A stretch of 64,000 nucleotides of DNA from Charina bottae (GCA_023362775.1 JALMGJ010000001.1:65730001-65794000), one strand, 5' to 3'; positions 1 to 12,161 are shown, counted from the stretch's first letter. Notes: generated by a model from the letters alone, not told the origin. Made by a program: numbers and translations.

Positions 1-657
1 AATTTTAAGGAGAGTTAGACCATTATCAGTAGAATGTCTCTCTTGTCAGTGGATGAGAGAACAGTTATATATTTTGAATTCTTTGCCTGGTCACAAGCAA
101 TCTGGAATGAATGAGGACGGTGAGGATGTCTGGATGAAACTATCCCATAGAGGCATATTAAAGTCAGTAAGAGGTGAACTATGATCTTTCAGACCTCAAT
201 CCACATATTGTAGGCTATATTTCTCCAGCTGAATCATTTGAAATATGAATATTGTATGCCTGGCCTTTATTTAAGCTGTCATGGGGAATAGCTACCAGAA
301 GGATGGAAGTATCTCATGAGACATTTTTAGGTGTGAGTCAAAATGTAAGATTCCTCCTCCCCCCTCCACTGTTCAAAATCTCAATGTGCTGCAGAATGAT
401 TTGATTCTGAGCAAGCCTAACTAAACCCACAACTTGTCAGTGACTTCCTTGTTCAGTCAGCCCACATATTCTGTTCCAGTTTCAGACTAAGACAATATAT
501 CATGAATAGAGATATATAGCTAAGGTCAGGACAAGTCCTAGTTGAAACAGTGGCTAGAGCTAAAAGTACCCAAAGTGCTAGAATTGCAGAAAAGATTCTT
601 CCCTGTGTATTTTGTATTTTTTACCAATCAAAGATAATATTTGTAACTCAGGGTTGA
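1..657. other. unassigned non-coding sequence
   Basis: I see no gene, RNA or clear repeat here. The reading frames are short and have no recognisable family similarity. Composition is ordinary and AT-rich. Confidence 0.5.
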
Positions 658-692
658 ACTGTGGAGTCCTTGGTGCTCTCTGAGCCTTGTTG

Positions 693-744
693 TTTTCTTG
701 CAGATGTTTCAGTGCCAGGCTAGGCAACATCTTCAGTGCGAAAA
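693..744 (-). ncRNA. hammerhead-like motif, decayed (PLE family 2)
   Basis: On the minus strand the order is TTTTCGCA, CTGAAGA, T, GTTGCC, loop, GGCACT, GAAACATC, TGCAAGAAAA. Stem II has one mismatch and the ACGT of the core has become ACAT, so this copy is probably inactive. It mirrors the better copy at 879-930. Confidence 0.4.
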
Positions 745-878
745 GGGAGTGGGGTTTTCTCTCTGTTTCCATACAGTGGCTTGCCCTGCTTGTCTTGGTG
801 GGGGTTTATATACAGTTTCTATACTGTTTCTATACAGGGCAAGCCACTGTATGGAAACAGAGAGCAAACCCCACTCCC

Positions 879-930
879 TTTTCGCACTGAAGATGTTGCC
901 TAGCCTGGTAATGAAACGTCTGCAAGAAAA
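879..930 (+). ncRNA. hammerhead-ribozyme-like motif (PLE family 2)
   Basis: Core CTGAAGA lies at 887-893. One extra T (894) follows, then a 6-bp stem II, GTTGCC (895-900) with GGTAAT (907-912), closed by a 6-nt loop. GAAACGTC follows at 913-920. The flanks pair as stem I: TTTTCGCA (879-886) with TGC-AA-GAAAA (921-930), 8 bp with an AA bulge. Hammerhead ribozymes in PLE terminal repeats are established knowledge. The canonical core is CUGANGA, stem II, GAAA, stem III, UH. Here stem III would be only the palindrome ACGT, which could form between two strands. The extra base before stem II departs from the canonical core, so activity is unproven. Confidence 0.5.
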
Positions 931-985
931 CAACAAGGCCCAGAGAGCACCAAGGACTCCACAGTTTTGTATTTTTCTTTGAGAG

Positions 986-2299
986 AAAGGAATAGAGTAA
1001 ATAATATCAACCTAGAGGAAGACCTCTGAACTGGAGAGAGGAACAGATGGGAACTGAGACACCTGGAGATCTGCATTTCTCTTTTGGGGCAAAGGATGAT
1101 TATCCTTGCTTTAGAGATGTGGAGCTTCCAGCTTCTGGGGCAGCCTGGCCTTTTTATTTGATCCATGGCTATGTCTTTGACCCTACCCTATCCAAGTAGT
1201 TGTGGTGTGTGTGTAAAGTCTAAAGCTAAGAAGGAGAATTTATGAGAATGAAAGAACAATTCTTCTATGACCTGAGCTGAAATCCCATTCTTACTTCTTT
1301 AGGACAATTAGGATTTTAAGAAGCTTCCACTAATGGCAATGGAAACTTTTTCAATGCTAATCACCATGTGTGAGGATTGAGGGTGCTGCTGGGAAGGGAG
1401 GGATTAGCTTTCCATATGCATTGTGATATCTCCTTGAAAAATCCTACTGCCAATCCAATTTTGATGTTGGCTATACTAAGATAACTATGCCGTTGAATAT
1501 TCTCCAAATATTTTCTAAATGTTATCTACATTTGACACTCAGTAACATTTAAGAGCTGATGAGTTGAAATATTTGAGAAGTATACACAATAACATTAAGT
1601 GAGTTTCAAACATGTGAAGTTGGAAGCATTTTCTAAAGAATCTCTTGCATGTCTGCTCAAAAGCCCTTATATACAAGACTTAGGTAGGGCAATTTCTGAA
1701 CCTGCCTGAATGATTGTTACTTTTTTGTGTATTCCCCAACATGATATTACTGTATTAGTTTCTGTATCGTTTTATTATGCTTTTAACCTATTCTGTGCCA
1801 CCTTGAGTTGGTTTGATTAGGTAGCCTTATAAATTGAAATGACGATGATGCTAAGTGGAGCTCCTGTATGGCATTTTCAGTAGATGTACACATGCTCCTA
1901 TTTACCTGTGCATCCAAAGAGCTTGTGGTTTAATAGCTACCTCTCATGGCTTCTGGAAGTGATGGAATCTACTATGCATTCATGTTCAAAAAGACATGTT
2001 CAAACCTTTGGAACCATAATCTGTATCTATCTACCCACCCACCTATCTACCTGAGCTCTTTTGTGTTCTTATGAAGGTTAACCCTTCCCACTTCACCAGT
2101 GATCACATCAACTGAGCTTTAAATAATATAACATGTACGAATATACTTTTTAAAAAAGCCCATTCCTAGATATAGAGTGCTAAGGCATGATTAATCATTC
2201 TTTCCTTCCTCACCTCCAATCTCCTCTCCAAAATATCCTGCAATTCAAGGAGGCATTGCAACTAGGCTTTTTTTTTTTTTTTAAAAAGTTTCAGTTGGT

Positions 2300-2368
<69 letters not shown>

Positions 2369-3554
2369 GTAAGAGGTAGGGGAGAAGACTGCTGCCTGGA
2401 CAGGAAGGTCTTGTGGGCTCATTCAAATGCTAAACCTGCAATTTCCTGAATCCAGATGTTGGTTACAATATTATAGCCTTCATGGTACAAGTCTGTTCTC
2501 TTATTTACATATTATTCACATTGCTGTCTTCTGACAGCAATTTTACAGAGCAATTTTCTCATGATTTTCCATTTGGGAACTCAGAATGTAGCATTATTTT
2601 GGCAATGGAGGCATTCAGGCTCAGTCCTTTTAGTGGCTCCTGTTATCTATCCATCTAGGGTTCTTTGCTTATTTGCAATTTGAACACATTATTTGTTTCC
2701 TATAAGATCTTCTTTCTTTGAGAGATCCGCTGGGAAACATAATGGCTTTTGTTTTGCTGATTGAATTGGGGTTCTGCTTGTTTTCTGTGTGTTTGTTGGA
2801 TGTTGCCCATGAAGACGTTACTTCATATCTTGGTGCAAGACTCTAATGAGCAGAGTTTGTCTGTCATTGAAATATTACAGTCTACTGAATATAGGTCTGG
2901 TAACAGTAAGACTACAGATCAAACTCTATTTCATTTAATGTTCATTATTACTTAAAGCCCTGCATTGTTTTACATAGAAAGAAATACAGATTTTAATCCC
3001 ATTCAAGCTTTTGAATCAATATTTTATGAAGTGCAAATAGAGTTTAAGTAACTGTGCTAAGAAAATTGAGGAATTGCCTGTGTTGTACTTTATAGTCTGG
3101 ACCATTGTATAGGCAGAACAGACGCAAGAGAAATTTGCTTCATAAAATCAAAAGAAACTAAGCAGTTAGTAGTAGTGCTGGTAAAACTGCTGCCCATTTT
3201 TATATGCTAATATTTGTTATGAAAAAGGAAGAAGAAAAAATAAATATTTCTATTATATGTATATCTTTACAATGAAGCAATATTTACAAGTGGCAATATG
3301 GCAATATAAATTATTTTGAAATTGCTAAAACATTGGTTTTCAAACATGATCTGGCTATGGAATTAAAAATTTCACCAAGCAGTGTCCTCCTTCATTTTCA
3401 TAATATTTCTATTCTATATAAATCTTGCCCAACAAAGCTTATTTCTTAAATTAATTCACAGGCTCTTATTATATTTCCAATGGCCAAAATAAATTTCAAG
3501 AACATGTTCTCCTGTCTTAGTAACATATTTAAATGACATCATCAAAATATAACT
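986..3554. other. unassigned sequence with one dinucleotide microsatellite
   Basis: I see no gene. The only structure I can name is the (AT)n(TG)n tract at 2303-2367 and a short T-run just before it. The remainder is AT-rich without recognisable repeats. Confidence 0.5.
2303..2367. repeat. (AT)n-(TG)n compound microsatellite
   Basis: About 14 AT units run directly into about 18 TG units with no interruption. Uninterrupted tracts of this size are usually length-polymorphic. Confidence 0.95.
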
Positions 3555-3569
3555 ATCAGGAGGATTTCT

Positions 3570-3983
3570 TTTTTTATTATTAATTTTTATTAAAGAAGTT
3601 TTTACAAAGTGAAAACAACACAGATTTAAAGAAAAAAGAAAATAAAGTAAAGAAAAGAGTGGTAAGTAAATAGGAAAGAAATGAAAGAAAAAAGACAAAA
3701 AAAAAAAGAAAGAGAAAAAGAAAAAGAAAAAAGATATAAAGAAGTGGTTTCCGATCTTCTTTACAGCAGTTATAAATGCATCTATATTTTATCCTCTTTC
3801 TCTAAGGTTACATCATGGCTCCCTTCTTTCCATATTCTACCTTTTCTAATCATCAGACCCATAAATCACAAGTTCATTTTTTCCTGTCTTCAGCAAAAAG
3901 TCCATAAAGGGTTTCCAGTCACCAACAAATGTAATTATTGTCTTTTCCCTAATCAAACAAGTCAATTTTGCCATGTCTGCAAA
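3570..3983 (-). mobile_element. 5'-truncated L1 3' end
   Basis: The insertion is flanked by a perfect 15-bp duplication, ATCAGGAGGATTTCT, at 3555-3569 and 3984-3998. On the minus strand it ends in an A-rich tail (T-rich at 3570-3592 on the plus strand) and carries a pyrimidine/purine-biased 3'UTR. The minus strand near 3880-3983 reads like the last residues of an L1 ORF2, though with stops. Length is 414 bp. The poly(A) end, long TSD and 5' truncation fit target-primed reverse transcription. Its 3'UTR differs from both L1 copies in the 37.7-51 kb nest. Confidence 0.75.
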
Positions 3984-3998
3984 ATCAGGAGGATTTCT

Positions 3999-6900
3999 GA
4001 TGAGTTATGACTTAATAATGAGGTAAAAGGAGTTTTTCTCTAATCTGTCTATCTACTCTCTTTCTCTCTCCAGATAGGAGGGATACATAGAGTATATGGA
4101 CTAGCTGGAATTCTTCCAAGCAAGCTTAAAATAAGAGAAGGAGACTGTTATGAGCACATAAAATGATGGCATTCATTGTTCTAAATAAAATGTTTAATTG
4201 TTTTTTTCCATAGCTTCAAAGAAAAGAATGGGTATTTTTCTCCCTCTTCCTCCTATATGTTTGCATCCAGAAACCTTTTAAAAGTAACTTGCTGTGTGGA
4301 GTGCAATTAACAGCAAAATAAAACAGTGGGAGATGCTGGTGGCAGCTCCAGTGTGGCTCCTTCCCTCATTCTGCAAGTGGTAGCTGAAAGGGAGGCAGAA
4401 GTTACTGGGGCCAGGTTTGAAGAGTGAGGACTTCTGCCTCCCTGAAAGAGAGCTGAAATATCAGTTCTGGCCATGCAGTTCTTGATCCTCCTGAAACATC
4501 ATCCCAAGGATGTTCTGAAAGAATCTCTCTGCAAAAAGCCCTTTTTGGCATGACTTAGAGACCCATTTGAGGTGGGACAATTGAAGATGAGGACAATAAC
4601 TCTGTTTACGTATCAAAAAAGTTTTCTGTATATAAAACCTAATTTATGAATCTTCCTGGAGCTCTTCCTATGTAATGCTGAAGGCCTTTCTCTCTGTTCC
4701 TTCCATTCTGTGGAACAGGAATAGGTAGAATTCAGGCTTTATTTTTTCTAGAACTCCATGATGCAATAACCATAGCCTGCTGCAGAAGACATTCAGGCAG
4801 AACAGAGATTGGCAACCTGTGACATTCTGGCCACATATATCCCCCAGTTCCACTATTGTGGCCCACAGAGCACCCCCCACCCCAGATTGGGTCACCAACA
4901 TCTGACAACAAAAATACCGATTTTCAACTGCACAGTTTTCCCAGTTCTTTGACTACAATAAAGGTCAATGTTTTTTAATTAAACATTTAGCCCTTTCTTT
5001 TCACATCACTGGCTATACTCCCTGTAGCCACTGGAGATCCAAACAAACACAAGAACACCCCCTAAGAACCAAAAGGTTGCCCAACATTAAGTTAGGATGA
5101 AAGAACAGGGTGTTTCCACACATACTCCAGAGCCTATGAATGTGCTTTGAGTATCAACCGAACAGGGCTAATAGTCCCTCCATGTAAAGCAACTCCTAGT
5201 TATCACAATCTAGTCACATTGCAGCTGTTAATCTCTGAATCAGAAAACCCTCTTGAGCCTCTGCAAATCACCAGAGCGCTCCCAGTCTTCAAGCTGACCG
5301 TCTGCCTGTTTCCTGGAAAGGCAAGAAAGATGAGCATCTCCAACTTGCAATGCAAGGTACTCCCCGGGACCTTGTCTTTTGAAGAGGCCTGGCTAAACCT
5401 TTGTGAGTAAGAATTGTTATGTGGTCCATTCTTCAGAGTTGAGCTCCTACAGCTTTTCTCTGGATGTTAAATATCCATCAAAATTGCTCTCCATTTTCCC
5501 TGCGTCTTTTAATCTGAATAATTCCTTGCTCTCTCTGATTACATCTGCAACTATTTTTCTCTATATATACCATGTATTTGGAATAAACATACCTTTTAAA
5601 TGAGTTGCCATTCTCATTTTTTTTTCTTCGAACTCTGAATGGCCCACTTATTTTTTCTGCATTCCCACAACTCATTGCTATCCATCCATTCATGTCACTT
5701 CCCTGGATCAAATTCATACCAAATGTTGCACAATTATTTCCAAAACTCTTCTCTGTCTCTTCCATTATTGCCATTCACTGAAGCATAACATGCAAATTTC
5801 ATCAACCCATAGATTCCTACTTTCCTAAGTCCCCACAACAAACTTGATGATACCAATTCATATTTTCTGATTTTTGTTTTAGCCCTTTTATTCAAAATTA
5901 AGCCTGCCCCATCACTTCCCTGCATGTCTTCTTCCATTCCACCCCACAAGATCAGACCACCTCCACTTACATTTATTGTCTCTTTCCCTTCCTTTCAGTT
6001 TCACAAATTGCATTTGTTAACTCATGTTCTTTATCTTTTACTCCTCTTTACATTCCAAGTCACAATCTTCCATATGCCATGATAATTGTCAGTCAAGAAA
6101 CTGGTAATGCAGCTTATAAAAATTTAATATAACATATTAACAAACCTGGTTGCTGTCTACATTATTAAATCATAGTTCATGAAAATGAATGAGAAATAGA
6201 TATCATAAAACAGAGATTCTAAATATTTTCCATTGTTTACTAAGAGAATACTGTACATTACACATCATACCTTGTTGGAGATATGTTTGAAGACTGATAA
6301 AACACTAGGGTGGCAGGGCAGAGAAAAACAAGGGAGTTCAATTGCATTTATATTTTTCTGTCACAGATGTATTATGCACACACACACCAGTTTAAAAGTT
6401 GCATGTGAAAGCATTTCATGTTTACAGAATATAAATGGGATAACAGTGATAATAGTGCATTGCAACACTCCTTTCTGTCTTAAGCAGTGGAATGTACAGG
6501 ACAGCATAAACATACTTTTTAGATGACGGCACTGCTCATTGTTGTATGGGGGGAAAAGTAACATTCTGGTGTTCCTTCATTTCCTTCATTCAGGATGACA
6601 TCAAGAAAAGTCCCCTATTTCTACTCATCAGTGAAATAGCCTCATAGTCAAATAAAATGTGCTATATAACAGCATGAAGTGCTCCTGTTTATTGCTCACT
6701 ACCTGACCTCTGATTGGCTAGGATTACATGAGGAAGATATGCTTTCAGGTTTGAGAACAAATAATTGCGGAGAAGCGGAATAGCTACAAACAGGTATGGA
6801 AAGTTCTATATGAAAAAAACCGAAATGTGTGTGTATGTGACGGTGGGGATTTCAAAGGTTTTCACCTGAATGGCAATTTTTGTATCATAGAGAGTTCAAC

Positions 6901-8839
6901 ATTAATACCAATATCTATTTATTTCACACCGATGATTCAGTGATATTTCTAGGAAAAATAAAGTCAGGACAAAATCAACAGTAGTAGGGGAGACACTGTG
7001 AGGGTGAAAACCCTTACAAACCTTTCTTGAAAGTCTTGGGAAATAAAGACTTCATGCGGTGTTCCAAGGACCATGCATAATGGAGGTAGCAGGCAAGCTT
7101 CTTTAGGGAGGACACTCAACATAAAGAAGCAGACACTGCTAAGGAAAATGTATCTCTTGTAGCTCCCTGTTTAGTCTGCTTTTGTATATAATGTTATTTA
7201 CATAGGAGATCTCCCATTAGGTGTTTCTCCTCAATGTCAGGCAAGGAATGGACAAAGAGCGCAAGCTTGCCAAACTTCAGGTTCATCTAATGCTACCATG
7301 TCACCTTCCCATTCAGGGTAATTGGAATTATAACATGTGGGCGGTAGATAGGACTCAGGAACTTGGCCAACAGAGCACTGAGGTCAGGTTTATCCTCGAA
7401 CCAGGAAATGAGTGAGTTTAGGGCAATTATTTTTTCTATTGATCTCTGTTATAGAAACCTTAGGCCAAGCTCACTCCAGGGATGAGCTGGATTGAAATTG
7501 CCTCATTGTGTTTATGGCTGGGAAAAACCAGAGGAAAAGATTTATTTTCCTTTTTCATTTCAGGAGAAACATGAAGCTCTTGTGGACTCAGGAACACAAA
7601 AGGCCCCTAAGGAAACATTCACCTTGTGGATTTTGCTGTGTTGAGTGTTTATTTTGTCATAGACCTGAATCTGCTTAATCCACACCGTTAACTAGAATGA
7701 AATAAATCTGCAGATTGCATTTGCTTTTTGTAGTTCATTTCAAGTGGAAATGAAAGACACTTGGCTCACACTCTCACTGTGTTTATTTGTTAGTTTATTG
7801 TACGTGGCCCCTGTTTCACCCTCCCTCTGGGCTTTTTTTTCTTTTTAAATTAAAAAAAGTTGATTAGCTTGATTGTTAACATTTGCTATATGAAGTAGTT
7901 CCTCTGTTTGGTATGAGTAAGGGTGGCAATTTGCCATCCTCTAGAAACTGATTATTGTAAGGAGTTAAGTGTGTGTGTGTGTGTGTAATTTTGGATATTC
8001 ATTTATATTGAGAAATTCTATACAGCATTGACCTGATAGTAAGAAAGGGTCTGGTACTAAGAAGACTGTGTGAACTCAGCTCTTCTATACTTCTTACGTG
8101 GCTTCTTGTGTGGTCTTTAAGAAATCACATGATTGGGGAACAATCATCCGAGGGGTTTGCATGGGGGTGGGGAAGGGTGTACTTCATGTATTTCGAATGT
8201 TGTGCTTTAAATTTAAATCCAAATAAATAAATAAAAAAGCACACACGGTCACACCCATAGACAGTGTTGTGTAAACACAATAAAATCCTCTTCTGCACTA
8301 CTTTCTTTAACGGTTGTTTGAGGGCACTACTTTCAAGGACCACACAGAGAGTGAAAACTGTGGGTCTGAAACAGAAAGTGAGATAAGAGCGGATGAGACC
8401 TTGAAAGAGCATTCAAGAGCTGTGCTACCTTCTTCTTCTGTAAACTGCAATAAGCTCTTGAGGTAAGACAGTTTCTTCCGAGCAAAGTCTATAACATAAG
8501 ATTCAGAGCCCTACCTAAATATGTGCGTGAGAGAATGAAACTGATAAATACAATATTCCAGATTGCTCAGTTTATATTCATGCAGAATTCCCAACCAAAT
8601 CTGTTCAGCTTCACAAAAGTTAAATTCTTCAGTTTTCTTAAAATTAATTTCTAAATCTCCTACAGATATGTGTCATCATTGTCAGATGATGGAGCTTCCA
8701 CAGATCATTGCTTCTCCTTTTCTCTCTCATGTGGGCTTCTGCCATCCCCAAACCAGTCGATCCATTAGAAAGAGTGACCCAATGACATCAGACTGCTTGA
8801 TGGGGGGAACCATGGAAGGGGAGAAATGTTTCTTTATTT
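3999..8839. other. unassigned non-coding sequence, 4.8 kb
   Basis: I found no gene or clear mobile element in this stretch. A short (GT)9 tract sits near 7970-7987. A possible decayed hAT-like pair near 4801-5090 is too weak to annotate. Longest frames are under 100 codons and resemble nothing I know. If the region holds host regulatory DNA I cannot tell from one sequence. Confidence 0.5.
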
Positions 8840-8849
8840 AAATGATCAT

Positions 8850-8888
<39 letters not shown>

Positions 8889-8950
8889 TTATTTCTAACT
8901 TATATCACTGCCCATCTACCCCCACAAGGGAACTCTGGGCGGTTTACAAT
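8840..8950 (-). mobile_element. CR1/L2-type LINE 3' tail
   Basis: A (TTTA)n run at about 8846-8891 is followed on the plus strand by CCCACAAGGGAACTCTGGGCGG. Read on the minus strand this is the 3'-terminal hairpin plus simple-repeat tail of the LINE type seen complete at 26041-30725. Only the last roughly 100 bp are present. Confidence 0.7.
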
Positions 8951-9278
8951 CAAGTCATATTTGTATTTTTACTATTGTGGAGGGCAAAGTGGCCATGGGC
9001 TTTTGTCTTCTTTTTATTTCAGGTGCCAAAATAACTTGGTTGCTCTTGGGTATTAAGTATGTTGACTTTGGCGAAGGGGGTTTCATCAATTGCTTATCAG
9101 GCTAGAAATATAAAATTTCTGGAAATGTTGAAACGATAGACAAACGGCACTTTTTTGCAATACTAAATCACTTTGTAACTATTAAAATATACATGGCTAT
9201 ACAGTTGCATCTTAATAAATTTAGGGTCTGAAAAGTGTCCATCAGTAAAATAAATAAATAAATAATGAAACTTCTTGT

Positions 9279-9504
9279 TTTTGTTGTTCAGTCGTTTAGT
9301 CGTGTCCGACTCCTCGTGACCTCATGGACCACAGCACGCCAGGCCTTCCTGTCCTCCACTGTCTCCCGGAGTTTACTCAAATTCATGTTCATTACATCGG
9401 TGATGCTATCTAACCATCTCATCCTCTGCCATCCCCTTCTCCTTTTGCCTTCAGTCTTTCCCAGCATCAGGGTCTTTTCCATAAATTTCACCAAAATATT
9501 TAAT
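9279..9504 (-). mobile_element. BovB 3' end, severely 5'-truncated
   Basis: The sequence closely matches the 3' terminal 200 bp of the full BovB at 37773-40968, including the terminal block with CAGTCGT...GTCCGACTC and the last codons of its frame. A 9-bp repeat, ACTTCTTGT, flanks it at 9270-9278 and 9505-9513. Near its 5' side (about 9481-9504) it diverges from the full copy, consistent with a small internal deletion. It is a dead-on-arrival copy of the same BovB lineage. Confidence 0.85.
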
Positions 9505-9532
9505 ACTTCTTGTAAATAGTTTCACTGTAAAT

Positions 9533-9658
9533 CAGTGTTTCTCAACCTTGGCAACTTTAAGACATGTGGACTTCAACTCCCAGAATTCCCCAGCCAGCAT
9601 GGGGAACTTCTGGGAGTTGGTCCACATGTCTTAAAGTTGCCAAGGTTGAGAAACACTG
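9533..9658. mobile_element. foldback hAT MITE
   Basis: The two halves are near-perfect reverse complements over about 57 bp, starting CAGTGTTTCTCAACCTTGGC and ending with its complement. An 8-bp duplication, CTGTAAAT, flanks it at 9525-9532 and 9659-9666. CAG...CTG ends with 8-bp TSDs are diagnostic of hAT transposons. There is no coding capacity, so it would need transposase in trans. A relative is at 57896-58011. Confidence 0.85.
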
Positions 9659-9836
9659 CTGTAAATAGTAGAACACCATTAAAGCCTCCACTGACTTGCT
9701 TTTCTGTGTCAATTGCTACCCTTGCAAAGGAAAATACACCTCCAGTTCAAAAAGAACCCCATCACACTGTGACAAAGTCCATGAAAATGTTAAAATGGTG
9801 AAGGATAAAAAAAGGAGGCACTAAATAATAATGGTA

Positions 9837-10168
9837 GGTAAAGGTACCCCCCGCACATTTGTGCAGTCGTGTCCGACTCTAGGGGCCGGTGCTCATCTCC
9901 GTTTGTTAGCCGAAGAGCCAGTGTTGTCTGAAGACGCTTCCACGGTCATGTGGCCGCATGACGTGCGCGGAACGCTGTTACCTACCCACCAAAGTGGTAC
10001 CTATTCATCTACTTGCATTTGCATGCTTTCGAATTGCTAGGTTGGCAAGAGCTGGAGCTAGTGCGGGAGCTCACTCCGCACGCAGGGCTAGGGATTCGAA
10101 CCTCCGAACTTGCGATCTTCCAATCGACAAGCCTGGCGTCTTACCCGCTGAGCCACCACGCCCCTCAA
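9837..10168 (-). mobile_element. tRNA-derived SINE with BovB-like tail (SINE-a)
   Basis: On the minus strand this begins GGGGCGTGGTGGCTCAGCGG with an A box (TGGCTCAGCGG) and has a B box (GGTTCGAATCC) about 50 bp later, the internal RNA polymerase III promoter of a tRNA-derived SINE. It ends with AGAGTCGGACACGACTG, identical to the BovB 3' end at 37791-37807, then a CTTTAC tail. A perfect 14-bp TSD, AAATAATAATGGTA, lies at 9823-9836 and 10169-10182. It is presumably mobilised by BovB machinery. Confidence 0.9.
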
Positions 10169-10182
10169 AAATAATAATGGTA

Positions 10183-10394
10183 CTTCAGATTAAAAAATGA
10201 ATGAAACAATTACATGTAATAATTACATGTGTGTCATGACAATATCACACAAATGATGCAAATAATGTAATTACACAGTTTACCGTTTCAGATTACACAG
10301 TTTGCATCATGTGCTGATGATGTCATGTTGCATGTCATGCTACTTGCCTCCTTGACCCCCCTCCAGATGCTCCTGAGGTGTATCCAGGTGGTTG
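10183..10394. other. short unassigned spacer
   Basis: No gene or repeat is recognised between the SINE-a copy and the hAT element. Confidence 0.4.
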
Positions 10395-10402
10395 GGCTAG
10401 AA

Positions 10403-10712
10403 CAGAGCTTTCCAAACTGTGTGTCGGGACACGTTAGTGTGTCGGCTGCAGTGTCTGGGTGTGTCACAGCTGCTGCTGCCTCCTGGCTTCCACACAGGTC
10501 CTAGTGCCTGCCTTGTGCCCTGCTGCCTCCAAACCTGCCCTGCCAGGATTCCGTGCAGGTCCTAGTGCCTGCCTTGTGTCTTGCTGCCTCCAAACCTGCT
10601 GTGATTCCATACAGGTCCTAGTGCCTGCCTTGTGTCCTGCTATAAGAGTGTGTTGCGAAATGATGCATGACTAAAAAGTGTGTCACCAACATGAAAAGTT
10701 TGGAAAGCTCTG
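10403..10712. mobile_element. non-autonomous hAT element, family H1
   Basis: Terminal inverted repeats are CAGAGCTTTCCAAACT and its complement. The 8-bp TSD is GGCTAGAA (10395-10402 and 10713-10720). The interior holds about three tandem units of roughly 60 bp, each containing GTCCTAGTGCCTGCCTTGTG. It has no transposase frame. It shares termini with 20173-20578, 32962-33369 and 54261-54494, whose interiors differ. Confidence 0.9.
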
Positions 10713-10720
10713 GGCTAGAA

Positions 10721-12021
10721 GCATGTCCCTCTTCTACATGGCTTGTATGGTGTCCCCTGCACATGAATAATGAGAGACTTCTAACAACATTTCAGTGGGC
10801 TTTTTAAAACGTTGTACTAACTGGGTTAGATTTTGTTTTAACTGAAATGATTTTAAGTATATTTTTAATAGGATTTTTTTTTTAAAAAAATGTTCTAATA
10901 ATATGCTTGTGACATAAAGACATGCTTGCAGTCAACAGTTTTTGTGTTATTGCTTTGGAATTTAACTGGCCATAAAAGCCCTTTCTTGCTTTGTGCATTC
11001 TCCTGCCATGAACAATATCACTATGCCCTTGCTAATCACTATGACCTGAGAAACCAAAGAAAACTTTACTTGAAGCCAAAGAGAGGGAGAGAGGGAGAGA
11101 GAAGAGATGGTTCTGCCCAACGTTTCCACACGTGACTGATGTAAGATATGAATCATTCCCCCCCCCCCGCTCTTGGTCTTTACAGCAGAAATATATCTTT
11201 CCAGGGCCCCTTTGTGAGAGAAATTCCATGAAATCCTACAAAAAGATAAGCATTAAGCCTGAGTGAGATATTCATCCACGTCAAAGATTTGGAATGTGCC
11301 TGTGATTCCTGTTTCTTGACTTGTAAAAGGTTATATGAGTATGCATGTAGGCTGCACACATCTGAAGGCGTTTGAGTGCATTTGCATCAATGCTATGCCT
11401 GAAGGTTTCCTAAACAAATGGAGGACAGGAGAGAGCCCAACAGGCTCAACCCTGTTATCCCCATGCATTCATTTCTTTGTGACTCAAGATATGAAAAGAT
11501 AATGGTGCTACTCCCCCCCCCCCCACATAATAAGACGTTGCTGAATAAACCATTTTTAAAAACTCAAAATCTAAATGTGCTATGAAAGAGAATATGGGTC
11601 CACATACAGTATATTTGGGATATCCATATTAAAGCCATCCTTGTTAGATCCTATTTCCTCATGTTTTTTTCCTACATGATTTTAAAACTCCTTCATTTAA
11701 ATAAATCAATTTATCTATTTTTGGAGTTTGGGCAGAGTTCCAAAGGACTTGAAGTAACCAGTCTCCTATACAGAAGGAGACAACTTACTTTGGATTTGGA
11801 GAACACAGCCTGTACACGGAAGAACTAGCAAATATTTAGGTTATGGATGTGTTTGGGCATAAGACATTAAAACTACTGCCTTGGGTTGGCCTCATGGTTT
11901 GATTGTTGTGGTTTCCTAATTTGTAGTGTTCTGGAATACAAGTTCTTCTAGTTCATTGATTCTATGAACAGAGTCTGGTTGCTTTCATAAATATATTACC
12001 TTCATAATATGAACTGTGGAG
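10721..12021. other. unassigned sequence
   Basis: I see no gene. Short homopolymer C runs (11158-11169 and about 11512-11524) and a purine-rich patch near 11077-11105 are the only features. Confidence 0.45.
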
Positions 12022-12028
12022 TTTACTT

Positions 12029-12161
12029 GGGGCATGGTGGCTCAGCGGGTAAGACGCCAGGCTTGTTGATCGGACAATCGCATGTTCGGAGGTTCGAATC
12101 CCTAGCCCCGTGTGACGGAGTGAGCTCCCGCACTAGCCCCAGCTCTTGCCAACCTAGCAAT
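12029..12161 (+). mobile_element. SINE-a head only, lacks BovB-like tail
   Basis: This copy has the tRNA-like head with A and B boxes and the start of the shared body, then stops within the CCAACCTAGCAATT block. A direct repeat TTTACTT flanks it at 12022-12028 and 12162-12168. If the direct repeat is a true TSD, the copy inserted without the 3' part normally needed for BovB recognition; a 7-bp match could also be chance. Confidence 0.75.

Larger units (their letters stand above)
661..984. mobile_element. Penelope-like terminal repeats, inverted pair (family 2)
   Basis: Two copies of the same terminal sequence face each other. The left arm (about 661-790, minus sense) and right arm (about 835-980, plus sense) are near-perfect reverse complements, for example GGAGTCCTTGGTGCTCTCTG on the left and its complement near the right end. 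Each arm carries a CTGAAGATG...GAAACRTC block of the kind seen in the complete PLE at 41083-45351. Nothing coding lies between the arms. A related single arm is at about 58543-58690 and a decayed one at about 31935-32110. I could not settle the TSD because the outermost bases are themselves palindromic. Confidence 0.65.

Noticed and set aside
2761..2955. Short frames of 60-100 codons across the unassigned stretches
   Set aside because: Expected by chance in AT-rich DNA; none has a recognisable motif.
4801..5090. Possible hAT MITE (TTGGCAACCT ... AGGTTGCCCAA)
   Set aside because: The ends are imperfect and no 8-bp duplication could be found.
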